DNA from: Nitzschia sp. pyKryTriq1
Lineage: Eukaryota; Bacillariophyta; Bacillariophyceae; Bacillariales; Bacillariaceae
Assembly: GCA_956465555.1 (NCBI GenBank)
Contig: OY101121.1
Span: 186,001 to 250,000, forward strand
Length of the DNA stretch: 64,000 nucleotides
Direction of reading: 5' to 3'
In this document: positions 51,192 through 60,577 of the stretch, in pieces
How positions within the stretch are numbered: position 1 is the stretch's first letter
How the letters are laid out: each line of letters opens with the position of its first letter
Translations under genes and position numbers: made by a program
The notes under the pieces: model-generated
Told to the model about the DNA's origin: nothing
Seen by the model: the letters and a program-made list of their open reading frames with translations, nothing else
The model's database searches: none

Positions 51192-51363
51192 GCCCATCTC
51201 GGCGCTGCCACACGTTCTTTCCCTTGGTATTACAGTGCCTGGTACCACGTACCAGGTACCGGTAATAGCTGTACAGCAGTGCGCTCGTAGCTCCTCGCGT
51301 CGCGGGGGAGAGAGTGGCTGATGACTGACGACTCAACGCGAACGTCGTCGTCGGCATGAAGAA
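51192..51363. promoter_or_regulatory. Upstream region of LCIB copy 1
   Basis: Differs from copy 2: about 53 bp of extra sequence with CTGGTACCACGTACCAGGTACCGG (about 51239-51262), an inverted GTAC-rich word. In copy 2 only CTGGTACCATCAGGTACCGG remains. The promoters may therefore not act alike. Confidence 0.45.
51356..51363. repeat. Target-site duplication of the MITE (left), ATGAAGAA
   Basis: Repeated at 51636-51643. Unit 2 has a single ATGAAGAA at 54047-54054. Confidence 0.9.
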
Positions 51364-51635
51364 TAGGGTTCTGAAGTTTCTGGTTTTCCGATTTGAGCGG
51401 ATTTTCCTGGAGGAACTTCCCGGAACCTGCGGAAGAACATCCAGAACATCCGGCTTCTACGTGGCAGGACACGTACGGGTCAGTTGGAAAACCCAGACAG
51501 TACCGGAGTAGACGTCTGTCCTGCCACCAGTATTCAGAAGTTACGGGATCTTCCAATAATCGGGCATAGAAACTTCTGGAAACTTCAACCGGAGAACCTG
51601 CGGAGAACATCCTTGCAAGAAACTTCAGAAGCCTA
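51364..51635. mobile_element. 272-bp hAT-type MITE
   Basis: Starts TAGGGTTCTGAAGTTTCT and ends with the inverted form of TAGGCTTCTGAAGTTTCT, an 18-bp terminal repeat with one mismatch. It is flanked by an 8-bp duplication ATGAAGAA. The duplicated unit 2 shows the empty site. TAGGG ends and 8-bp duplications are marks of hAT elements. Internal inverted GTGGCAGGAC/GTCCTGCCAC and two CCTGCGGAGAACATC-like words are present. No coding sequence. Confidence 0.9.
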
Positions 51636-51926
51636 ATGAAGAAAGTTCAAAGTGACGTGTGTCTGACGTGTGCTTTTGTCGCGTGCGCGGCGGGCTTTTG
51701 GTGAATTACGTATTGACGTACTTACGAGTACATGCATGGGACTACACAAAAGGATAAGGAAGTCCATACATACAAATATCCAAAAGCCCCCCAGAGACAG
51801 CAAGCAAGCAACGCAACGCAAGAGGTCTCTGGCGCGCATTGCGAGCTCTGACGTGTGCGCATGCGTGGCTTATTTCGAGCCGTTTTAGCACAGGTGGTGT
51901 ACCGGTATACGGTACTGGTAGGCATC

Positions 51927-52349
51927 GCCCACTGCCGAATGACCCCCTCCGACACATAGGAAGTATTAAAGTCGTCAGGGAGGTCGATGGAGGGAGCGTA
52001 GCCATCCCAAAGATTCCATGGAGTAGGCAGTACATGGGAATGTCGAACCATCGCCCCCGTCGCTTTACATTTCTCTACGATTACCTGGCGCGCAGGTGGG
52101 TCCATAAAGGCCAACTCGAGTGGAACAATCCCATCGCCCAGCACATCTGAACCCACTCGGCCCAGGAGAGGCAAATACGAGCTAGCCGCTACCAATTCTT
52201 CCACATTGGTGGATAAAAAGGCTCCCTTGAGACTGGAGCTACAAACACAGGTAATATCAATCCCCCGGTCGGCCAAGGCCTGTGCCGAGCAAGTCGGCGC
52301 CTCGTCGATTTCTCGTATCAGACCCCTTGTTTGGTCCACCAATGCCGAA
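51927..52349 (-). pseudogene. Truncated copy of the hydrolase exon 2
   Basis: Matches 47289-47708 with a 3-bp insertion (one extra residue, DDFNTSYV for DDFTSYV) and a few changes. The Asp and His motifs (VLGDGIVP, MVRHSHV) remain; the exon with GHSIGG is absent. The frame runs on past the old end into flanking DNA (to 51722) because the join replaced the stop. It is a relic of the tandem duplication and no working hydrolase is expected. Confidence 0.88.
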
Positions 52350-52506
52350 CTTGTGAAGTATTTTGGGGTTGGTAGCAATGTTGTGCACTCCTTGATGTTG
52401 TTGGATGTGGTGCGATGGATAAAAGAACAAGTACTCGTACACGACGACGATGTCCTTTTTTTTCATGCATATTTTACGAGTACCGGTACTCGTACACGAC
52501 GCGACG
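52350..52506. other. Unique bridge in unit 2
   Basis: 157 bp with no counterpart in unit 1. It contains the perfect palindrome ACGAGTACCGGTACTCGT (about 52477-52494) and AAGTACTCGTACACGACGACG before it. It may be filler DNA from the repair that removed 2 kb. Confidence 0.55.
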
Positions 52507-52871
52507 ATGGGAAGAACATCAAATCAATGGGGGGTATGGGACATGACCTAGCCAATGAAACTTCGATATCAGTGGTCGTTTGTTCCGTTAGTCTTCCCGA
52601 CCTCCAGCAAGTTACGGGCGGTGTAGCAGCCCATACAGTACCTTCAGGTACCCATCATATAATTTGTGTCCACCAATAGATGTGGTCACTCTACCAGCGT
52701 ATCTCTCGGGCGACCTCTCTGGTAGTAGAGGCTAATGACTTGCCATGAAATATAGCGGCAGTAACTTTGTGTTGCCGTGTACGAAAGGTAAAACTCCTAC
52801 GAAAGCTAGTAGGCAAGCGCCATTACAGAAAGGCTAAAGACTAGAACACCGCAGCCGGTCATTTTCGTTGC

Positions 52872-53795
52872 TTATGCGTTTGGTGCCACAGCGGCAGGCG
52901 GGGAAGGTGGCTTACCGGCGATCAGGGGGAGCAGGTCCTCGACGACTTGTCCGTTAACAAGAAAGTCGAAACGAAGCGGATGGAAGTAATCCAAAGTTTC
53001 GGGGCCCGTGTTGATCTGAATACCTCCAAGAACGGCAGTTCCTTTCTTGAGGCCAGCCTTGCCTGTGTTGATGATGTCTTTCATCAAGAGGTCTTGAGAG
53101 TCATAAAGGGCATACGGAAGCTCCAACATCCGGTTCTTAGCATCCGTCAGGCGCTTCCCATGTGGGAGGATCAGTTCCTGAACAGCACCCTGCTGAAAGT
53201 CAGTGAACGACTGAATCTTGGTGGAGATTGCTGCGCCTCCCTCGGTGATACCCTTAAGGTAATTGGAAGCCGCAATGGCACTTCCACAGCAGGTATCGAT
53301 GAGCTCGATTCCCTTACGCTCGACCTTGCCGATAGTTCCGTCCGCGGCTACACCGACGTGAGGGCCATAGACGATGAGGCAGTTTCCACCGTCAGGGATG
53401 TGAGCCGCCATGGCGCCAAAGCCAGTGTTTCCGCCAAAGGGAAAGCCGGACAAGCCACCAAGGCTGAAGTTGTCACCATAAACCTTGACGAAATCGTCTT
53501 CCAAACGACGAGCAAGCTCATCGCAACAGAGCGAGGTGCACAACAACGTGTTGGAGCCGCTGAAGCCCCTATCAGTCAAGGTGCTGACAACCTTCATCTC
53601 GAGCTCTCTGTTGGAGAGCGCACCGGGAAAGTACGATTTCACAATCTTGTCGACCTTGCTTTTGCTCATTTTGCTGACACTATAAGCGCGGGACGACATG
53701 GAACCACCAGTTGAAGCATATGCAGCAACTGAACAAGCTGAGCCAAGAGACCTCCGCTGCAACATTCGCTGGGACGTTGACAGTGCCACCTTCAT
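52872..53795 (-). CDS. LCIB-family (theta-type) carbonic anhydrase, copy 2 (307 aa)
   Basis: Same protein as copy 1 but for Met11 in place of Ile11; one further silent change near 53152. All zinc-ligand motifs and the presequence-like N-terminus are kept, so both genes look functional. Its upstream DNA lacks the extra 53 bp and the MITE of copy 1 but has the 411-bp insert further up, so expression could differ. The duplicate raises gene dose of a CO2/bicarbonate enzyme. Confidence 0.88.
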   Translation of the reverse strand: MKVALSTSQRMLQRRSLGSACSVAAYASTGGSMSSRAYSVSKMSKSKVDKIVKSYFPGALSNRELEMKVVSTLTDRGFSGSNTLLCTSLCCDELARRLEDDFVKVYGDNFSLGGLSGFPFGGNTGFGAMAAHIPDGGNCLIVYGPHVGVAADGTIGKVERKGIELIDTCCGSAIAASNYLKGITEGGAAISTKIQSFTDFQQGAVQELILPHGKRLTDAKNRMLELPYALYDSQDLLMKDIINTGKAGLKKGTAVLGGIQINTGPETLDYFHPLRFDFLVNGQVVEDLLPLIAGKPPSPPAAVAPNA

Positions 53796-54187
53796 CTTCT
53801 GTGTTTTCTATGAAATACTTTTTCAATTTGGGGTCTCAGTCTGAAAGAATCACAGTCCCTCGTCCACTAACTATTGTGGTTGTTCCGTATTTTCCTCAAC
53901 ACAAGAATTCTGCGTCCAAACATTATTTTACCAGCCTGGTACCATCAGGTACCGGTAATAGCTGTACAGTGCGGGTAGTAGCTCCTCGCGTCGCGGGGGA
54001 GAGAGTGGCCGATGACTGACGACTCAACGCGAACGTCGTCGTCGGCATGAAGAAAGTTCAAGGTGACGTGTGTCTGACGTGTGCTTTTGTCGCGTGCGCG
54101 GCGGGCTTTTGGTGTATTACGTATTGACGTACTTACGAGTACATGCATGACTACACAAAAGGATAAGTAAGTCCATACATACAAATA

Positions 54188-54598
54188 AGACCGGTGCGCA
54201 GGATTAGCCCCCCCCCCATTGTACCCATAACCCATCCACGCGACAGATGCATTTTGAGAAACGAGAAAAACATTCTTGCGATTTTAGCGCGCACGCGTGC
54301 GTTACCGTCATTATTGAATCCCGATCCTATTACGTTTTCGGTCATAACTTTTGATCCAAATGTCGTATTGAGAACACAAAAACATCACGGAATACCTATT
54401 TTTTGGGCGTGGCCCAGCGCGGCAAATAATAAACATACGAGGAAGACCGACATAAGATTCCCCGGACGAAATTGGATGCTCTTTCGACTGGTTGTGTTGT
54501 TTTCGGCGAGGAACCATTTTACTATGGAGTAAAGGGTCGCCACAGCGACCCTTTTTAAATAAAGGGTCGCCACAGCGACCCGAAATCTAATTGGCGTT
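54188..54598. mobile_element. 411-bp insert with two tandem hairpins, in unit 2 only
   Basis: Absent from unit 1, where ACAAATATCC is continuous (51773-51780). In unit 2 AAATA stands on both sides (54183-54187 and 54599-54603), a possible 5-bp target duplication. Near its right end GGGTCGCCACAGCGACCC occurs twice, each a 7-bp stem with CACA loop (about 54534-54551 and 54564-54581). I see no terminal inverted repeat. Alternatively unit 1 lost this DNA between two AAATA words. Confidence 0.6.
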
Positions 54599-54985
54599 AA
54601 ATATCCAAAAGCCGCCCCCCAGAGACAGCAAGCAAGCAATGCAACGCAAGAGGTCTCTGGCGCGCCTTGCGTGCGAGCTCTGACGTGTGCGTATGCGTGG
54701 CTTATTTCGAGCCGTTTTAGCACAGGTGGTGTACCGGTATACGGTACTGGTAGGCATCGCGATCGTCGGCGACCTCACTGCATCATCATCATCATCATTA
54801 TTGTCGACACGTCCTTCCTGTCGTCGTCTTCTCGCCTTTGAACATCATCATTGGCGACGTAATAGTATATTATCAATAGAAAGGATTCTAACGGCGGAGA
54901 GACCAAAAAGTTTTTCAACTTTCATCTTAATTTATTTTTTTATTTCATAAACACACGTGCAGGAAGCAAGCAAGCAAGCACAAGC

Positions 54986-56435
54986 ATGATGAAGAAGATT
55001 TCAGTGGTGAGCGGCCTTGTTTGCCTTTTGCTGCTGCTGCAGCCCTCGACGGTCTTGGGGTTCGTCACTCCGTGTTGTTCGCAATCTGCTGCTGTTGCTT
55101 CCGTGACTACGGGTATTGTCCGGCAGCATCAACGCCCGTCGCCTTATTCGGCGACGATGACGACGACGACGCATCTGCAAGTTTCCGCTTCCGCTTCGTC
55201 GGTGGACGAAGGAAGCCACAATAAGAACACTTCCTCCCCCTCCGCTACTTCGTCTTCGTCTTCTTCCGCTTCTCTCAAGAAACCAAAGAAAAAGACACTC
55301 AAGGAACTACGAGAAGAGGGCGGCATTTTCACCTTCAATACACCCATTGGAGCCTTGAATCCGTATGCTATCTACTATGGCCTTCTATCCTTGGCGTTGG
55401 GCCTTCCTTGGCTAGTGGCACTCAAGTCTTGTCAATTATTTTACTTTATTACTCGTGGCCGTGTGGATCCAAAGGTGAGTGAGTGAGTGTGGTTGGAGGA
55501 GTGTTCCTCGTGTTGCTACGATTGTATCATTATTATTATTATTATTATTTTGACATTGTATTCACTGTTTTATTTGCCGTGTGTTGTGTTGTTTTGTGTT
55601 CCTTTGTTTTGTTCTATTTTCCACAGCGCCGCCTTCCAATCTTTTTCAGCCAAGTTTGGGGCGTCCTGGTGCTTCGTCTTTCGCGTAGCTATCCCGAAAT
55701 GGAAAACTTGCACGTCCTTCAAAAGTTTTATGAGGAGGGACGACCTGCCATGTTTGTTGCCAATCACTGCAGCTGGATGGACATTCCATTCCTAGGAGCC
55801 ACGGTGGGATGGAGAAATTACAAAATCGTTTCCAAAAAGGAACTGGGCGCCGTCCCCATTTTGGGGTCGGCGATTCGGATCGGAGGCAATATCATGGTCG
55901 ACCGGTTAGATCGTAAATCGCAGCTGCAAACTCTCAAACAAGGAATCAACTACCTCAAAAAGGTGAGAATCATGATCATCACTATCATTGTCATATCATA
56001 TCATATTATTATATCATGTCGAATCAAAATGAATTATCAGAAAATGGCATGACGAAGATTGGCGTCGTCTCACCTCACAACATCCTATTATCTCAAATTC
56101 GTCTGAACCATTTGTTTGATTTTTTTTAGGAGGGAGTTCATCTCTGTACGTTTCCAGAAGGTACCCGATCCCGGACAGGGCGCATGATGAAATTTAAGAA
56201 CGGTGCTTTCAAAATGGCGCACAAAGCTGGCGCCCCCGTCATTCCGATATCGATTCAAAATTCCAACAAGGTCATGCCTACCGGGTGGATGTTCGCCATG
56301 AAACCCAGCTACAAGACCGCCAAGGTTGTGATTCACGCCCCCATCGAATCGGTCGGCAAGACCGAGGAGGAATTGGCCGAGGCTGTCCGACAAAGTATGA
56401 TTGCCGGACTTGGCGATGACCAGAAACCACTATAA
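54986..56435 (+). CDS. Plastid 1-acyl-sn-glycerol-3-phosphate acyltransferase, PlsC type (376 aa, three exons)
   Basis: Exons 54986-55474, 55627-55962 and 56130-56435; introns of 152 and 167 bp, both phase 0 with GTGAG donors. Signal peptide LVCLLLLLQPSTVLG followed by Phe (GFVTP) suits a plastid bipartite signal; the next 70 residues are Ser/Thr-rich. A membrane segment (YYGLLSLALGLPWLVAL) follows. Catalytic NHCSWMD (the HX4D motif) lies in exon 2 and FPEGTRSRTGRM in exon 3, then GAPVIPISIQNS. The enzyme makes phosphatidic acid from lysophosphatidic acid, the second acylation of glycerolipid synthesis. Confidence 0.92.
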
Positions 56436-57112
56436 ATAAAGGGAGAGGGACAAGGAAATCCTGTACTCGAAGCGATCTGCTGTAGTACAAGACTGATGAG
56501 GGCGATGCTGCTTCGAGAGGAGCATCGGCCTTGCCAACACGACGACGACAACGACGACAACAACTGATTTCAGCTACTACAGATACAACAACGACGAGAT
56601 GAACGGCGGCTATATATATGCACGGCTATGAACATTACATACATAATATTCCGCATTTTTTTCTTCTCTTTTTTTCACAAAAGCGTACACTAGTAGCTAC
56701 CTGGAGTAGCTACTACCGGTAGCAATATTATGTGTATCCAAGTACAAGTAGAAGTAGGAGAGCCAAGACTATAGTAGTTTGGCAAGACAAGGCGGTAACT
56801 GACGAGTTGACTACTTTGATCCAAACAAACCGGATTCTTCGTACAGTAATATCTGCTTCGCAAAAGCTTCAAGGCGGAAAGTTCAACCGCGCGATCTTCT
56901 CATTCGAGGTTCGCGGTTCGCGCAAACCCGCAGAGAAAAAGCAAGATGGTGCGATTCTCGCGATTCTTATGATATCATGTGTCACCTGTCATCTGTTGTT
57001 GGTGTCATGATCGGATTTAGAGTAAAAGAGTAATGTATTACTCGGACTCATACAAGTAGACGATCATCAGGATCATAAAGCTTGCTTTACTCCATTTCCG
57101 GTAGTTGACAGA
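56436..57112. other. Intergenic region AGPAT / bestrophin
   Basis: About 680 bp. ACAACGACGACG repeats at 56540-56600 and AGTAGCTACTACCGGTAGC at about 56706-56724. A 92-codon frame at 56732 has no support. Confidence 0.4.
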
Positions 57113-58598
57113 ATGATGCCTGCTCTTCGAAACGTGGCGTGCATTTCCCTCGCGGCGGCGGCCTGGTGCGTTACTTTCACTGGTATGGCGACGGCCTTCC
57201 CCTTGCAAGCACCCCATGTGGCGGGCGGTGTGCCTTCATGTTCTTCTTCTTCTTCTTCTCTTTCCTTTTCATCAGAACCATCGTCGCATCAACCATCAAC
57301 GCGACTGTACAATGCTGGGACCACCAAGCAACAACCCAAGTTTCCCATGCCCAAGTCCCTTTCGTACGGCGAAGAGTCGCGAACGTATCGTCGCACTATT
57401 TACACTCATGACGATTGGATCAGACACCGCGCTCCCAATCGCTACTTCCTGAGAGCCAGGACCACATTCCGATCGGGTGTGTACGCCAATATTCTCTTAC
57501 CGGTACTCAGTGTGGTTGGGGTGGCCGCATTTACAATAGTGTGGAATGCCTTGGCAGTACAATATGTGGACTTTCGAGGTGTCACTCATCCGGGCCTTCT
57601 CGCCTCGACGTTTGTCCCGGAGCTCCGTTTGCCAATGGCGCCGTTCACCTTGACCAGTGCATCATTGGGCCTCCTGCTGGTGTTTCGTACGAATACTGGG
57701 TATGGACGATGGGATGAAGCACGAAAGAACTGGGGAATGAACATTAATCGAACACGAGACCTCTTTCGAATGGCAGCGGCCTGGTACGATGACGTAGGGG
57801 CGGGAGTCACGGAACAGCAACGTCAAAAGGATTTGTCTACCTTGTCCTTGGCCACTTGGGCATTTGTCCGCTCTATGAAGCGTCACTTGTCACCTGACAA
57901 TGATGAAGCTGGCTTTAGAAAGGAGCTCTTTGATAAGCTTCCCGACAGCCAAGCCGAGTCCATCCTGAATGCCAAGCACCGCCCCAACCGAGCCCTATTT
58001 GACTTGTCATGTGCCATTGAGAATCTACCCATGCATTTTCTACGAAAGAATCAGCTCCATGCAGCTCTGACCAAGTTTGAAGACAATTTGGGAAGCAGTG
58101 AGCGAATACTAGCCTCCCCCGTTCCCCTCTTTTATTCTCGACACACGGCGCGTTTCCTGTTCTTTTGGATGTTGGGTCTTCCATTGGCCTTGTATAATTC
58201 CTTCAAATCATGGAATCATATCATGTTGATTCCCATGTGTGCCTTTATTTCCACATTTATGTTTGGCATTGAGGAGTAAGTCGTCGTTCAGCACGAAACG
58301 AATTTCAACACATCGTGGTACAACATCATTGCATCATCTCACTGTTTTGTGTATTTTCCTCCCTTCCTTCCACTCTCATAATATTATGCTCAGACTAGCA
58401 AATCAACTCGAGGAACCATTCACAATATTACCTCAGCAAGCGTTTTGTGACAAAATCTATCAGTGGTGCACGGAGATGGTGTCTTGGCGTCCCGGCGACA
58501 ACGGTGTGGCTGTAAATCACTATGCCAAGTCATGTGATTTTGCTCCTACCAGTAGTACGAATACTGCGATGACAGCATCGGAACAAGAATTGTTCTAG
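57113..58598 (+). CDS. Bestrophin-like anion channel, plastid type (455 aa, two exons)
   Basis: Exons 57113-58275 and 58394-58598; intron of 118 bp, phase 2. Signal peptide ending MATAF-PLQAP, a clear diatom plastid motif. The body has the bestrophin/UPF0187 pattern: HDDWIRHRAPNRYF, membrane segments VYANILLPVLSVVGVAAFTIV and FTLTSASLGLLLVFRTNTGYGRWDEARKNWG, then FFWMLGLPLALY and FISTFMFGIEE-LANQLEEPFTILP across the splice, the acidic Ca-clasp-like segment. Plant relatives sit in thylakoids as anion channels, and algal ones are linked to bicarbonate supply to the lumen. Its location beside two LCIB genes fits inorganic carbon handling, by inference. Confidence 0.9.
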
Positions 58599-59151
58599 AC
58601 TTGACTATAGATACACGACTGTAACATATACCTGGTACTACTTGTAGCTCAATGTACTGCAAACTCTTTGCGGTTCTGTAGACTCCTCTCCAGACGTTCA
58701 GCACCGTTGCTCTATTTTTTGGGTCCTGAGAGTGACTGAGTCAAAAAGGCAGTCCTGGATCCAATCGGTGACGACGACTCATGGGACTACATCAGTGGTC
58801 TGTCCGTCCGTCTATGCCAGGCCAGACGACGAACCAAAAGGACGAGCGCATTGCCACTTGGAAGCAAAAGTTGAAGTTTCGAAGCGTCAGTGCGAAGGAC
58901 GGACGCTAGATGCTTCTTTGCGTGCGTCAAAACGGACTTCAACTTGGCACGGATTGCTTCCATTCTCGCGTTGTTTTCTTCATCTTTTCTCGCTACAGTA
59001 GATTACTACTCGCCTCTTTCTTCGATCCAACAACAACCTCCCAAAGCCTGCTACCTCCACACCACATCGTCGTCTTTGTTTTTCGACTTGTTGAATCACT
59101 CAACTAGTTTCTCCATACTCCTCCTCCTTACATTCTACCAAACCAAGTACC
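58599..59151. other. Intergenic region bestrophin / GUN4
   Basis: About 550 bp, no supported gene; pyrimidine-rich DNA (CTCCTCCTTACATTC) precedes the GUN4 start, a likely leader. Confidence 0.4.
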
Positions 59152-60189
59152 ATGAAGATCTCACTGACAGTTGCAATTCTGAGCGCCACGCTGGGCGTTT
59201 CCTCCGCCTTTTCGACCGTTTCGTTCTCGGCTCGTTCGCACTCTCTGTCGTCGACGCTCGTGTCGGTCGCAGCAGAGGCCACCATGGCAGAGTCTGGTGT
59301 TCCCCCGGCCACAAGCGAAACCAGCAGTACGGCTGAAGACGGGGAAGTTCCTACCAATCTCCCCAGCGAATGCGGCATGGATTACGTGCCTCTGGCGACC
59401 ATGCTGGCGACCGGACAGTTTGCGGAAGCGGATCAGGTGAGTACACGAAAGAGTATCATATACGATCACCATTAGCAGTCCAGTCCTCATCTCTGTTTTC
59501 ATTCTCTTTGACAACAACACCATTGGCGTTGCATAAATAATATACATGATAGTTTACTCGAGATGCCTTGATTGAAATTTCGGGAGCCAAGGCCAAAAAG
59601 CGGGATTTTGTCTACTTTACCGATGTGAAGAACATTCCTAGCACAGACTTGGCCACCATTGAAAGGCTGTGGAACCAATTTTCGGGTGGAAAGTTTGGAT
59701 ATTCCGTACAAAAGGTACGTAGTACATACGTTTACTTGCTTTGCGGGCTGGAATGTTGTTGCATCACGTCCAACTTGGAGGATGCCACACCTCATGTCGT
59801 GGACTCTGGTTTCGTTTCTTATGGACCTCTCCGCCACACTTCTTCTTACACCCTTTTCTTTTTCTGCCTCATCACTGCTTATCTTTCCAAAAAATGATCA
59901 CTTCGTACTAAACTAATACGACGACGACGACGTACCAATATTACAGAAAAAGTTTAAGCAATCCAAGGACGATTTCGAAGTCTTTTGCCGAAAAATTGGT
60001 TGGACGACGACAGATGGAGAGGTGGAACGCAAGAAGCGTTGGTTCGGGGCTTCCGAATTCATCTATGATGTCAAAAAGGCACCAGAAGGACATTTGCCAT
60101 TGACCAGTGCGCTTCGGGGGACTTCCTTGATCAAAAATTTGTTGAATCACCCGGTCTGGGACAATGACGATTGGATGAAGCAGCCCTAA
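59152..60189 (+). CDS. GUN4: GUN4 domain protein, Mg-chelatase activator (229 aa, three exons)
   Basis: Exons 59152-59436, 59553-59714 and 59947-60189; introns of 116 and 232 bp, phase 0. Signal peptide ending VSSAF-STVS (plastid motif). The GUN4 domain fills the rest: LATMLATGQFAEADQ-FTRDALIEISG, FTDVKNIPSTDLATIERLWNQFSGGKFGYSVQK, then DDFEVFCRKIGW and APEGHLPLTS. The two joins each restore the family pattern. GUN4 binds protoporphyrin IX and Mg-protoporphyrin and stimulates the ChlH subunit of Mg-chelatase, the first step of the chlorophyll branch, in the plastid stroma or at membranes. Confidence 0.93.
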
Positions 60190-60577
60190 ATAATATTAGA
60201 GGAGTAGTATACTAGTACACGACATTTGAGATCAATGAAAAATAGAAAGAATGGACACCGCACCCCAACATTGTGGTACTAGTATAGTATGCCTTACACA
60301 CACCACTCAAATGGCGCCTTGCAAGCCCTCCCTCATCTCTCTACAGTACCTCTTTACAATAAATGTAGAACAAATATGTGTCGGCTATTTTTTATGGTTA
60401 TGAGAGAGTTTCATTGTAGCTCATTTACATATTGTTCGTCCACTAATTCATTCAAGCACGAAGATAGACTGACACCCAAGATACTGACTTTTGCGGTAAG
60501 ATAATAATAGGATTGTGCTGTGCGTGCTCTCTCATCACGTCATAATATCATGTTGCTCCCCATAGTATCGTCCATGA
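60190..60577. other. Short convergent spacer GUN4 / NTT
   Basis: About 390 bp between two stop codons. No gene seen. Confidence 0.5.

Larger units (their letters stand above)
47289..51926. repeat. Tandem duplication, unit 1
   Basis: Holds the hydrolase exon 2 tail, the rest of that gene, the spacer and LCIB copy 1. Its right end GGTAGGCATCG is the same as that of unit 2, but is followed here by CCCACTGCCG, the sequence that starts the unit. That is the expected join of a head-to-tail duplication. Confidence 0.75.
51927..54757. repeat. Tandem duplication, unit 2 (internally deleted)
   Basis: Begins with the hydrolase tail, then after 52349 jumps over what corresponds to 47709-49762, replaced by about 157 bp of other sequence, then carries LCIB copy 2 and the common right flank (CACAGGTGGTGTACCGG…GGCATCG). 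Right of it unique DNA follows (CGATCGTCGG). Confidence 0.75.

Noticed and set aside
51722-52378. 218-codon frame as a complete hydrolase gene
   Set aside because: It starts at the end of a copied exon, lacks the nucleophile motif, and ends in unrelated flank.
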